A program made the position numbers and the translations under genes. DNA of 64,000 nt from Lineus longissimus (lineage: Eukaryota > Nemertea > Pilidiophora > Heteronemertea > Lineidae): positions 10,566,953 to 10,630,952 of the forward strand of contig NC_088324.1 in assembly GCF_910592395.1 (NCBI RefSeq). The letters are read 5' to 3'. This document shows, in pieces, positions 43,501 to 55,809 of this stretch. A model generated the notes under the pieces. It did no database searches, was not told the origin of the DNA, and worked only from the letters and a program-made list of their open reading frames with translations. Each line of letters begins with the position of its first letter. Within the stretch, counting starts at the first letter, position 1.

Positions 43501-46500
43501 CCTTGTCAAATGTTCTTTATTCATCCCATTTTTGTTTCTGTCCTACTATAAAAGCATCTTGCAAACACTATACCATGTGCATTTTTGCATTTTGTTTCTT
43601 AAACATAAACACAAATCCATTGTGCATGTCACTAAGAAAAATTGATTTGGGGAGAGGCATGCATTAAGACTTTCTTTGTTTAAGGCAGCAACTAACGAAT
43701 TACCACTGTCACATGTAACTTGGGGGGGGGGGGGCATTTCTCTCATATTGCCATGTTGAGAATATTGACTAGAGCTTCCCCCTCTCAGTTTTGCAATCAG
43801 GAAAAAGCTTTGGGCTTTCTTAGTTTCCAATTCTACCCACTCCCAACTTATAATTTTAGTGGTAACAGCACCTCAGAACCTTTGTTTATCTTGTGCATGT
43901 CTCCCTTTTGCAGACGTGGCTCGGTGGAAGTACGCCGATACAGCTATAGGTATACGCAGTCATTGTTTCTGTAACCAATCTCTACCAGACGTCATGTCAA
44001 CTCTTCTTCAATTGTGACTCTGTACAACAAAATTCTATTCTTAAAACTTATGAAATTATCAGATCAGATGATCAGATGAATATCACCTTCATCTGTATCA
44101 AATTGCAGAGCTGTTTCACCTTGTCTTCAAGGAAATAGCACTGACCATAGAGAAAATCCCATGGATCTTCTGTCCTTCGTGTCACTCATGTCTGTAGAGG
44201 TAATAACCTGAAGTGGGACAGGACTTCTGATGGAGAGATTGGTCCTTGTAGCTTGTAACCCTGGTTTGATTCTGGTGTCCCTGATTTTAATACCGTTTTC
44301 ATTCACACTTCACAACACTGTAACATACTTCATCAATATCACAATAACCTCAAAATGTGATCAGTAAAGTGTTCCAACTGACCACCAGGGAAGGCGTTAT
44401 ACTTACTTGGAAATACAATTTCAAGCTTCGGATCATTGACAACTTTCTTCCAGCTGTACATTTAGCAGTGGCAGAAATTGCCTTCAGCTATGCTATGCTA
44501 TTGCTAGTGGAAAATATTGCTCCAAGGTCAGCTGGCAAGCTACAGAAGGTTTCAAATTAAGCTGAGATAGGCTTGCATATTGACTTACTATAGGCTTACA
44601 TGTTTGAGAGCCAAACAATAGCTTCATTCTCTGACAAAAAACCATCTAGCTTGCATGCTTTGCCATAGCAGTTCAGCAGAGGAGATTGCCAGCTTGTACA
44701 CAAGGAATGGCAACAGGGAGCCATCATGATTGGAGAGTCAGCAATTTGCAAAAAGTTGTAAAATGTAGTCATATAATATCATTAGCCAATATATTCACCA
44801 GCATTCTTCACAATATCATAACACTCTACCGCATGTTACATTTTAATGCACTCATCTTTCAAGTAATCAGACATGTACGACCACAGATGTTTTTTCTTCA
44901 CAAACTCTATGGTTTCAAAATGGCTGAGTTGGATTTCCTTTTGGCGTTTATCACATTTTTTTCTTCAGATTGGTGATTATTTGTTTTTGGTCTACATGTA
45001 TATGGGTTTTGAGAAGGAGATTTTGTGGCTAGTAAAGTTGATCATCTAAGGAGACTTTGTTCAACTTGTAGTCAGCCACATATTTTTTCCTGCATGTTGA
45101 TTCAAATTATTTAAAATTCCAAATGATTTGTGCATGTACGATTAAGTAGACTAGTGTGGACTTTACTGTTTTCAGCCTGATTATATGTCAAGGTAGCTCT
45201 CTAGTAAGAATTATTATCATGTTAGATCCATCATGAAACCCTTTTTTGGTGTTAGACATGTTAGAGGGGAATGCATGCTGACCTTATGACTAAGTGGGGT
45301 CTCTCCTGTAAAACATTTCTTCGTCTCTAGATGCTTCCAAGGAAACTGTTTTGGTGTGTTACATTCCTTCAATCATTCATCCTTACTGCAACACTTAACG
45401 CCTCTCTATGGCTTAGAATTGGCAATTCACTTGTCATACATAGATCAACACTCCTTGTGCATGCATGGCAGCCCTCTATATCAAAACAACCACTGCTTCC
45501 GAGGATATACACTTCATGACTATTCTTGCAGGTGCTGCAGTGTTGTATCCAATGAAACATTTTATGTGCCTATTTCAAATAAATGTGTATGTTTTTCAGT
45601 TTTGAAAACATGAGATATGATTCGAGTCTTCCGTCTGCGTCCTATACTGCCCATTTCACATGTCAAGGGTGCCTGAAGCGGAAGACACTCATCAAAGACG
45701 GGAAGAAGCCTGCTGTCTCGTCCTGGACGCGGTACTGGGTGGCATTATGGGGGACGTCGCTGCTCTATTATCCTGCAAAGTCATTCAGAGGGCAAGAAAG
45801 ATCTGATGTAAGTGGAAATTGATTTCCTACATACTTTGGTGTCTTCATCTCAGTGTTATATCCATCAGTGTTGACTGTTAATCAGTGTTCAACTTTTATC
45901 AGTGTCCCAGTCAGTTGGGTCCTGTCTGCCATCAGTCCACAATAATCTTGATGTTGTTGATTGAACAACATGTCTGTAGGCACTTTGTCAATTTTCTTCT
46001 CTCTTTCCATTTCAGTTTCGGTTAAATCCAAGTAAAATGATGTCAATAGTCGGTTGGATGGTGGTCATGATGGACAACCCGTTACAACCAGATACATTTC
46101 AATTAACAGACCCCATCAAAGGTAAATTGTTTATATGGAGAATATCAGCATTGAATAGGTCTTGTCGCCAATTTGTCTTTCACAGGTCGAGCTCTGGTGT
46201 GTGCCCAAATGACGTCTGCCAATAATATCTCAGAGTGCCCCTGTGGAGACCTATGATAGTGACAGTTGTTGTGAAGGGCTTTGGTACAGACCCTTTTCAG
46301 TCAAAAAGCACTGCATATAAAAGAGCTATATTGTAACCCAGATTGACAAAGGAGGGTGTGCAGGGATAACCACAGAAGAGTACTAAGTGTCTAAATGCTT
46401 ATGTTCTTATTCTAACCTAAAAGGTCTTTTGTTGCAGGCAATGTGTATAAGTTTCGAAGTGGGACACAAGCAATAGCACTCGAATGGTGCAGGCATCTCA

Positions 46501-48367
46501 ATGAAGCATCTCGAAGTCATATTAAAGTAAGTCACAGCCGATATCACCGAATGCTTGCCATGTGTTTGAGGTCAACCTGTTTGTGCAAAGATTATTACAG
46601 GCAGGACACTTAGTGGGAACACAACATTGGGATTTAACCTTGTGACAGATCACACCAGACTTGGTAGTAAGTTGCTAGCCGAAGTATAAAACAATCATTG
46701 ACATTATAAACGTATGTCAGTTTTGGTCCTCTTTCAGGTCAGACCTCATAAACACAATATATACATTGGTGCTCTGTCAGTCAATGAAGAGACATTTCAA
46801 AGTATCTTTAATGTAGTCCACCAAAATGAGCCGTGCATTGTTTTCTGAAAACCTTGATTTTCCAAAACAGTGTTGGACAAGCTTGCTATTTTCTCCAAAC
46901 ATGTTTACAAATATCTGAGGCACCACAAAGATACAAAGATGGGAGTCATTTTGAGCATAGACTGTAAGCTATGAATATGTGGATGAATCCGTTTGTCCCA
47001 AATGCAACTTACTACCCGTTTTGGGGTGATGGATCACATAAATAGCAAAAAACTGCTCAACAAGATTGATGAGAACCATATAGACAACACCAAAATCAAA
47101 GTGATGATGGTTATGAGATGGATTTGTTGAACTTTGTCCCCATTCACCTTCTGAAATGAAAGTGTTTTTCTTTAATTGTCAAATCTGTAAATTGTATAAA
47201 AATCTTGTTAATATACATGTATGTAGGTTTTCTGAATTGACTGGCACCCACAATTCAGGTTTGGGAGTTCCAAGTCAGCTGTTTGATGTTTACGCCAGTG
47301 TCACTGGTCTAACAATAATCATTGTGACGCACACTACACTGACAATATACAAGTCAGTTTATATTTTTATTCATTTGTTGAGTTTGGTGCTGTGCACATG
47401 TTAATTATTACACAATATGTATGATCAATTTTACAGATCAGCAAAATTTGAAGAATGCTAGCATTGTTCTTTGGAATTACGTATCTGGGTGTGATCTTTG
47501 TATATGTTCAGTGTTGTGATTCCGTCATATCTATTCTTAGCATGTCAGAACCCTGTAATGGAATTTTCAATAATGAGATTTTGCACATTGGTCATTCCTC
47601 TCTCAGAGTTTGAACAGGCCCGCCAAAATCTTGAAATCAGGAAAATAATTCAATGTCTGATGAAAATCAGCCAACTGCAGTAAACTGTTCGAAATGTTGT
47701 GACTATAGCTTGAAGTTTACAAATTAAGTACTTTCTGAAAGTTGAGTCTGATTGTTTTCAGTATATTTCAGTATATTTCTTGTCCAATATGATTATTTCT
47801 TCAGCCCCACCCTTTCTTTTTGATACCTGAGAAGGTGTAGAGTTTGAGAATATTGACCTGAAATGTCTAAAGTGAATACGTTATGTTTTGCAAGTACTGT
47901 CCCTCATAGAGGCAATATCGGGTGATTTACAGACAAGATCATGTCTCCAACTCTGCAATTACCTCTGGACTGATTTCATCTTCATTGGTTATAACGTCAT
48001 TCTTCCATTCAATTCCATAGCGCTTTTCACTTAATTATCTACTGTCTCGAAGCGCTTTACAATCTCAAACATCATCACCCAGCCTACCTTTCTGGAGAAC
48101 CAAGGGCAGAGCTAAGTCAGAGTCCAAAATTCATCTTAACCTCGCTAATGCTAAGGTTTTATCCTTGGTTTTAGTGCTGAATTTCTATATTCACTTTATA
48201 GTCTGTGGGTTCATTGCTAACATTACCAGTATAATAAAAGAACAAGTCTCCATTCTCCTCCCCCACGTACATTCCACCTTATTTGTCGTTCCATTGCTGT
48301 GTGTTTGGTTACTGCATGTCTGTTCCTTATTTTCCAGCCTCCCGCAAACCTGATGAGCTTTGAATGA
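34522..48367 (+). CDS. RALGPS: Ral guanine nucleotide exchange factor with PH domain (RALGPS1/2 orthologue)
   Basis: Activates Ral GTPases by GDP release; the PH domain recruits it to membranes. Coding exons: 34522-34665 (acceptor at 34500), 35098-35202, 36247-36297, 37001-37084, 39738-39827, 40068-40160, 40530-40653, 41009-41140, 41309-41402, 41736-41924, 42153-42295, 43213-43276 (or from 43189), 43914-43949, 45600-45807, 46016-46121, 46438-46526, 48338-48367. Phases join, giving 593 residues (human RALGPS1 about 557). RasGEF domain at about 68-310 ([59 protein letters not shown]). Linker with [12 protein letters not shown] domain at about 470-585 ([33 protein letters not shown]). C-terminus PPANLMSFE, as in vertebrates. 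There is no Ras exchange motif domain, as expected for RALGPS. The start is the first ATG of exon 1; seven open codons precede it, so a further upstream coding exon is possible. Confidence 0.93.
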
Positions 48368-48822
48368 TCGTAACCTCGTCGTCACGTAAGGATTTATCGT
48401 ATTGGCACAAAAAATAGCCGTTTTTTGACACCATGTTTGCATGTGTTAGAAAAGAAGCTGTGTCGATCTTTGGGTCTCGCCTGTGACCTGCAGGATTGAG
48501 ATTCGTATACTTACAAAAAGCTGGTGATCAGTTGCTCCAACGGGATTGAGCTTGAATGATGACGTGAATTGATCTTTTCGTGGCATCACATGTGCATGTG
48601 CCAAAGACAGTGCTTTCCAGTGATCTGTTGTATTGAGGGCAGTAGGTTGTTATCGTTTAAAAAGGGATGACGGTTTTGCATGACAGCTATGAAGATAAGG
48701 TCATTGAATGACTTATTCTAAAGGAAGATCCTTGAATCGCTTTTCATACCTGTTAGGCTTCAAATGAAATGATAACCTGGTCGTCACGTAAGGACCTAGC
48801 GTACTGGTGTAAAGTGGCATGC
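48353..48822. repeat. Diverged direct duplication around the RALGPS stop codon
   Basis: The sequence that spans the RALGPS stop (from about 48353, with CGTCGTCACGTAAGGA) recurs near 48756-48822 as GGTCGTCACGTAAGGACCTA with a similar upstream GCTTCAAATGA. Both copies are followed by related AGAAAAGA and CTTACA stretches. A fainter GAGCTTGAATGATGACG is at about 48547. Confidence 0.65.
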
Positions 48823-50360
48823 TGTCGTATAAAAGAGACCATGTAAAAGTTCTGTTTCGTGACATATCATTCATGTTCTAGAAAAGATATGGTGCCTTTT
48901 CCTCAGGTTTCGTGTTTCTTACAGGATCTTGATATATGTGTACGGAATAAGTCTCTAACCTGTGACGACTATGGTACAAAACAGATCAATGTTGCCCAAA
49001 ATAATTTTTTCATTTTCCAACCTAAATGGAATGAAACAATTTCTGAAATTGCTATTTCCAATAAGTTTGAGAAATATCACTTTGAAAAATTCTCAAATAC
49101 AAGCTGTTTTGTCCACTGTATTCATTGCATAATTCTGGCATAATATTTGGTCAACTTTTTTGTGCTTGATGTGCAAAATATCTTCCACATGCATGGCTTA
49201 ATGCTTTAGTTAGTATCATTGGAGATTCTTCAGTGTACAGTATCACAGGCAATTATTGTGTAAGAAAGTGTTTTTTAAGGCAAGAGGTGAATTGTCCCAA
49301 TGCGTTTTTGACCCTGCAGCTTGAACCTTCTTTATTTCAGCTAAATCATTGGAAAAAACGATGTTAAAAGGAATTAAATTTGCTCAAATTATCATAGTTT
49401 GGTGTATAACAGTAAGGTGTTTGGAATTGGCCCAATTTCATCTCACTTTTCCCACTTGTTGGGTGTACGTGTAGCTAACAGCTGGGGAAACGAGGAAAAA
49501 TATTCACAACTTTGCAGGTTTTGGGACTGAAAAGTGACGGTGAAAAACTGTAGACATGTGATTTGTATAACCCTTTCTACTTGGGATGAAATGTATTGGC
49601 TTGTATAGAATAAGCTACTTGCTTGGTACATATTGAACTGTATTATTTATTGAACCATAAGGATTTGTGTAATTACTGGTGTGAAAGGAATCACAGTACC
49701 TCTAGGTGAGACTGAGCAATACATGATTCTATTGTAAGATCATAATCTATATCATTGGAATGGGTTCTTATCACATTTAATCAGTCATTGGGTAATAGGG
49801 AGTGGAGTGTAAGGACTGTTTTTCCAGGATGGCTAAGTTTACTTTCACACCGGCCATTTTTTCAGTGTATTCCAAAAAGGTGAAATTGAATAACCAATCA
49901 TCAGTGATAAACGGTAAAGCATCTAACATTTCTCAATTAACGAGAGTTTGATTTAAAAGTGGCTGTTTTCCTGAACGAAAAGAAAGAGTAGGATTAGGTC
50001 CTGATTTAAAGTCTATTTACATTTGGTGTCTATTTGTTTAACATTCTGTATAAACCTTAATTATTGGTTTATTTCAAGTTGCACTTTTTGGGACCTGCTG
50101 ACCATATTTTCTGTACCGGTAACCAAGGTTATCTTTCTTAGAATATTTTTTATCATGTTGGTACAATTGTATTGATCATTAATTTATATTTTACCATGGC
50201 ATGCGTTTTGTCTCTTGCCAGATGTGGAAAGGTAACATTAGGGCATAATCATATTTGTGCAATACTATATGCCAGTAGGTTTGGTTTAGCACATAATACT
50301 TTGACATGGGTAGTACTCAAATTCTTTTTTTCAATGTGTTCTTGAGAAACTGAATAGTGG
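48368..50360. other. RALGPS 3'UTR / intergenic
   Basis: AT-rich sequence with no supported gene. I do not find a convincing AATAAA soon after the RALGPS stop, so the 3' end of that transcript is undefined. Confidence 0.4.
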
Positions 50361-50530
50361 ATTAGCAGTGGCGTAGAGGCTTGGGTCTCTAACTAGTTGT
50401 GTCTTGTCTCTGGTTCGATCCTCACTGTCTGTGTGAGACTCTGGGCAGATTCTTCCTCCACCCAGGTGTGTTGATGGCCTGGGTTCAAAAGTAGCTGGAA
50501 ATAGCTTATTTGCAGCCTCTTGCTCTGACC
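50361..50530 (+). mobile_element. tRNA-derived SINE-like element
   Basis: An A box (TGGCGTAGAGG, 50369-50379) and a perfect B box (GGTTCGATCC, 50412-50421) have tRNA-like spacing. The remainder is not a valid tRNA. A body follows containing CTGGGCAGATTCTTCC and CCCAGGTGTG, as in the conserved central parts of some invertebrate SINEs. The exact 3' end is uncertain. Confidence 0.65.
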
Positions 50531-51209
50531 AAAACTTGGTAATAGCTCACTGATTGTATAGAGAATGGGACCCAGTGGCTGACCTCTTCTGTGAAAAATC
50601 CTGGTACTCTTATAACTAAAGAACTCACTGTAAGTTTGATCGGCCGGCTTTATATTTTCTTGGTTTTGTATCGTCATCTGCGAAGTAAAAATCTCGATGA
50701 CGAAAAATATGAGCATAATATTGGAGAGTACTTCAACTTTTATATGTGCGGCTGCTTTAAGTGCAGCAGTTGAGTTTTAATAACCAAGATAAGGGTGTTA
50801 TTCTGGTATGAAACTGTGGCCAGACTCTCCATCATTTCTTGGTTTTGGTCATTGACAATTTTATAGGTCATCTGTTAGAATTTTATCATTGTTGAAAATT
50901 ACGGTAAAACACGACATTGTTAAAAATTGCAGAATCTTTCTTAGTGAAACATTTTATTGTAAAATCTTGATGTTGAAATGAGCAGGGCATGTGCCTTTTA
51001 ACCCATCTGAAGAAAACAATACTACCTTGAAACCAAGGTCTTTTAGAATATTGAATTAAAGGTTTACTGTTAAAAGATATGTACTGTACATGTATGCATT
51101 GAAGGGAAGAGCGCCAACTTCATCCAGCCTAGTTTAATATTTCTGTTAAGTTGGAATTGTGTGCTTCCTATGTTTTTATAGAGGAACATCAACAATGTCA
51201 GTCCTTTTT

Positions 51210-52300
51210 GGCTCACCGTAGGGGAGTCTTTACAATACCGCAGTGTCCGTCGTCCGTCGTCGTCTGTCGTCGTCCGTCGTCGTCGTATCCTGTTTCAAAA
51301 ACAGTGGCACGTTTCTTAACCGCTAAGCCTATGAACTTGTAACTTTGTACACAGGACTCCCTTGGTCAGATGACCTGTGACACTAAATTTCGGTCCGATC
51401 TGATTCTTAATTTGGCCACCAGGGGGCCGAATGTAGATATCTAAAAAGTGTGATATCTCGCTTATTAATGACTTGTTTGGAATAAAATTTTTGTGGTAGG
51501 TACTCATAGCAAGGATACATCATATATCATACGGGTTTTTAATTTGACCTACTTTTCAAGGTCACAGAGGTCAAATGGCGTAAATTGGCTGTTTCAGTGT
51601 AACTATGGCACGTTTTTCAACCTCCACAGCTATGAACTTGAAACTTAATACATATAACCCCCTATACCAGATAACCTCTGGTGCTGAATTTCAGTCTGAT
51701 CTGATTCTCAACTTGGCCACCAGGGGGCCGAATGTGGATACCTAAAAAGTGTGATAATTCGCTTATCAATAACTTGTTTTCAATAAAACTTTCGTGGTGG
51801 GTACTCATAGCAAGGATACATCATATATCGTACAATTTTTTAATTTGACCTACTTTTCAAGGTTGCAGAGGTCAAATGGCATAAATTGGCTGTTTCAGCG
51901 TAACTATGGCACGTTTCTCAACCGCCACAGCTATGAACTTGAAACTTGGTACATATAACCCCCTATATCAGATAACCTCCTGTGCTGAATATCGGTCCGA
52001 TCTGATTCTCAATTTGGCCACCAGGGGGTCGAATGTGGATATCTAAAAAGTGTGATATCTCGCTTATTGATGACTTGTTTTCGGTAAAACTTTTGTGGTA
52101 GGTACTCATAGCAAGGATACATCATATATCATATGGGTTTATAATTTGACCTACTTGTCGAGGTCACAGAGGTCACAACGCAGACACAGATATGGCCGAA
52201 ATTGCATGTTTTGTGTTTTTCGTGTTGTGGCAATCCAAAGGTCGTGAGTTCAAACCCCGGTCAGGGACGGCCAAAAATATTTTTTTATTTTATTATTTTT
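51210..52300. repeat. Repeat block 1: CGTCGTC-rich head plus three ~300-bp tandem units
   Basis: Begins GGCTCACCGTAGGGGAGTC, then a CCGTCGTCCGTCGTCGTC low-complexity stretch, then three ~300-bp units. Each unit contains GGCACGTTTCTTAACC, CACCAGGGGG and AGTGTGATATCTCGCTTATT (CACCAGGGGG near 51418, 51719 and 52019). It ends with a tRNA-like B box (52246-52256) and an A/T-rich tail. Confidence 0.9.
52246..52256 (+). other. tRNA-like B box at the end of repeat block 1
   Basis: GAGTTCAAACC lies inside GGTCGTGAGTTCAAACCCCG, as in the T-arm of a tRNA. It is followed by GGACGGCC and a long A/T stretch, as in a SINE tail. No A box with correct spacing is visible, so this is a fragment rather than a tRNA gene. 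Confidence 0.55.
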
Positions 52301-52353
52301 TATCTTTTCCCTTTTGTCTTTTCTGACTTGTATCTTACATTTTCTTGATTTTT

Positions 52354-53546
52354 GGCTCACTGTAGGGGAGTCTTATGTAATACCGCAGTGTCCGTCGTCC
52401 GTCGTCGTCGTCCGTCGTCGTATCCTATTTAAAAAACAGTGGCACGTTTCTTAACCGCTAGGGCTATGAACTTAAAACTTTGTACACAGCACCCCCTAGG
52501 TCAGGTGACCTCTGACACTGAATTTCGGTCCGATCTGATTCTCAACTTGGCCACCAGGGGGCCAAATGTCGATATCTAAAAAGTGTGATATCTCGCTTAT
52601 TAGTGACTTGTTTTCGATGAAACTTGTGTTGTAGGTACTCATAGCAAATATACATCTTATATCATACGGGTTTTTAATTTGACCTACTTTTCAAGTTCAC
52701 AGAGGTCATATGGCGTAAATTGGCCGTTAGAGTGTAAACTATGGCACGTTTCTTAACCACTAAAGCTATGAACTTGAAACTTGGTACATATAACCCCCTA
52801 TATCACATAGCCTCTGGTGCTGAATTTCAGTTTGATCTGATTCTCTACTTTGCCACCAGGGGGCAAAAAGATATCTAAAGTGTGATATCTCGCTTATAAG
52901 TGACTTGTTTTCGATAAAATTTTTATGGTAGGTACTCTTAGGAACAATACATCACATGTCTTACGGGTTTTCAATTTGACCTACTTTTCAAGGTCATAGA
53001 GGTCATATGGTGTAAATTGGCCGTTGGAGTGTAAACTATGTCACGTTTCTTAACCAGTAAAGCTATGAACTAGAAACTTGGTGCATATAACCCCCTACAT
53101 CAGATAACCTTTGATGCCGAATTTTGGCCTGATCTGATTCTTTATTCGGCCACCAGGGGGCCATAATGGAAAAAGGAAGAAGTGCAATATCTTGCTTATT
53201 TGAGTGAATTGTTTTCGATAAAATTTTTATGGCAGGGACTTCTAGCAAGGATACACCACATGTCCTACGATTTTTGGATTTGACCTCCTTTTCTAGGTCA
53301 CAGAGGTCAAATGGCGTAAATTGGCCATTAGAGTGTAACTATGGCACGTTCTTAACTGCTGAAGCTATGAACTTGAAAGTTGGTACATGTAACCCCCTAC
53401 ATCAGATAATCTCTGACACCGAATTTTGGCCTCATCTGATTCTTGATTTGGCCACCAGGGGGTCAAAACTGAAAAAGTAGGACGTGCAATATCTTGCTTA
53501 TTAATGACTTTTTTTCGATGAATTTTTTATTGCAGGGACTCTTAGC
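52354..53546. repeat. Repeat block 2: same head plus four ~300-bp tandem units
   Basis: Restarts with GGCTCACTGTAGGGGAGTC and the CGTCGTC stretch, then four units with CACCAGGGGG near 52552, 52855, 53151 and 53455 (spacing about 296-304 bp). The last units are more diverged. The same head and unit order as block 1 suggests a composite dispersed repeat inserted or duplicated twice. Confidence 0.9.
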
Positions 53547-55622
53547 AATCACACGATATTGATCTTGTTGAAGTCATAGACAATTATTGGTTGGATCATA
53601 AATTTATATATACTGCCCTGTCTTATTACTTGACATCAATACACATCTAAAAAAAGTCTTCATGCCTGATTGTGTTCACCATATTCACCTCTAAACTAAG
53701 CATGATCCTGCCTACTAAAAGATGTATACGGTGAGCACAATGGCCCCTGGCCGTTTCATTTTAATATCGTGGAGTTACAGTTTAAAATATCTGTTTAGCT
53801 ATCAAAAATAGATACTTATCAGGCTGTAATTCTAATAGTCTTATCTATTTTTGTTGATTTGGATGTCAGAAACCTGCCAAATTAAATTGTAAATTATATT
53901 TTCACTTCACGGATTTGCTGCATGCAGAGGTCAAGCCCATAATTATAAATGTTTATAACTGTATATAAATGGTTGATAGGAGGCTGGTATTGAATTTCTT
54001 CATTTGCTATCCTCCGACTACAGGGTAATAGATGAAGTAGAGGCCTGAGAAAGTGCTTTGGGATATTGAAGTTCTTCTGGTCAACATGTTCTGTTTTCTT
54101 TTAAATTTGACTTCCGGCTAAGTCTTCAAAGCAAAACACTACTGATGACCATTGGGAGATGAAGGACTTAATAAGAATTTCAGGAGGTCACAGCAAACAA
54201 GAGGTTTCAAGTTAGTCTAACCAAGTGTTGAATGGAAATATAGGTGTCTAGATTAAGAAAATGACATTTCGATGTGTACGGTATTACGTTGTACTGAATG
54301 ATTATAGATTTTGCCAAATGTAGAGAGTCAGAATTGTTAGTTTCAAACCTGTTTTTCTGCTGCTATGAATTTGTAACTTGCTTGATTTTTAACGGATTTT
54401 CATTGTTACAAAGCCCACTCTCTTTCTTTAGGTTGGCAAACTTTTGAAGAGGAACTCATATTTTCTTTGTAAATTGTTACCAGGGGTCATATTGATGTCC
54501 CAGAATGGTTCAGGATATCAAAATAACTGGGACACGAACCCACTTGTATACCATAAATATTTAGGTGCACTTTTTCTTCCGATGGCAAAATCAGCAATGA
54601 TTTTAAATCATCCATTGTAGAACCTTCAAGTAACATTGAGAAGTATCTCCCAAACTCTGTAGTTTGTCGATTGAATCATTGACAAAGTTATGAGCTATTT
54701 TTGCAGTATTTTGAAAGATTATTTTGTGACGGTCTATTTTCAATTACAATTTAACTTTGCTGCTCTTCCTGCCCATGATCAATGTAAAGTACTGTAAAAT
54801 TGATAAATTATACTTCAAAACACTAACTCGTGTTGGTCTTCATTTCTTTGGTGGTGGTTTGTAGTATTCGTGCTCAAGCCCCTCCTCCACTCAGTTGGAC
54901 CTAGAAGCTCTCTTGAAAGTTTTTTCAAAAGAGTGGGAAGTTGGATGGAAGCAGATTTCAATAAACCACTATTCCAACTGGGAGAAATGCCTACGTTTTC
55001 ATCAGGACTCCGATATCTTGATCTGGCGCAGGAAGGGCATCTAGAAGTGAAATCGGAAATGTCTGTTCCAATATTCGTTCAACTTACTTGGCCTGGCTGC
55101 TTAATCGGTGTAATCAGTATACGTAATGCTACTGTGTAAATGAAATTAATTGAAGGAGACAGTTCAACTGATACTGGCATTTGTCTCTTACCTACTTGAG
55201 CAACTGGGCCCTGGAATGAAAACTGCCTACAAGATGATGAGTCTCCTATTATGATTGTCATGTTCTCATCACACTATTGGTTCATGTTGTCGAAGCAGTC
55301 AAAATAGGCAGGCAATGTTGCAGATTATGGCCATCTCGGAACCCATTCCTATACTGTTTCGTAGGGCAGTCTGACTGAACTTTGCTTTAATTAGATACCA
55401 CCAACAACAGAACCTTGGCAAAGCCTTTTTTGAGACACCCTGTGATGGTGTCCGCTGTGTTCAGTTGATAGAGTTAAAAAGTCCAGGATTCAGTCCATTT
55501 TTACAGGACTGTTGATGGTCATCTTTACTGCAAAGTTCATTGGTCGAGTTTAGAGGACTCTGCTGGGAAACATATGAAAGTGTATGAAAACAGCCATGTT
55601 GTGATGGTTGTGACTTCAGCTA
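53547..55622. other. Intergenic, no gene seen
   Basis: AT-rich unique-looking sequence. The 89-codon open frame at 54870-55139 has no recognisable features or splice context. Confidence 0.45.
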
Positions 55623-55801
55623 CATTGGAACCTCATTTAGCAGACACCTCTTTATTAGAGAGAACCTTTCTATTAAGGACACTAGTTCTGGTCCAAAAAT
55701 TGGTTGTTTCCATTCAATTTGACCTCTCTAATTACGAAACCTCTCTATTAAGGACAGCACTTGTCAGTCACAAGGGTGTCCTTAATAGAGAGGTTCTACT
55801 G
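55623..55801. mobile_element. Relic of a TA-inserting DNA transposon
   Basis: Ends CATTGGAACC and GGTTCTACTG are inverted and flanked by TA on both sides. CTCTCTATTAAGGACA-like motifs occur as degenerate direct copies inside and once inverted at the right end (GTCCTTAATAGAGAGG). This is typical of non-autonomous pogo/Tigger-type elements; the superfamily is inference. Confidence 0.6.
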
Positions 55802-55809
55802 TACTTTTC

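Noticed and set aside
50361-50432. Functional tRNA gene
   Set aside because: A and B boxes are present, but no cloverleaf with paired acceptor stem and anticodon arm can be drawn; it fits a SINE head.
51210-53546. CRISPR-like array from regular repeats
   Set aside because: Units are ~300 bp with diverged copies and no short repeat-spacer pattern, and the genome is eukaryotic.
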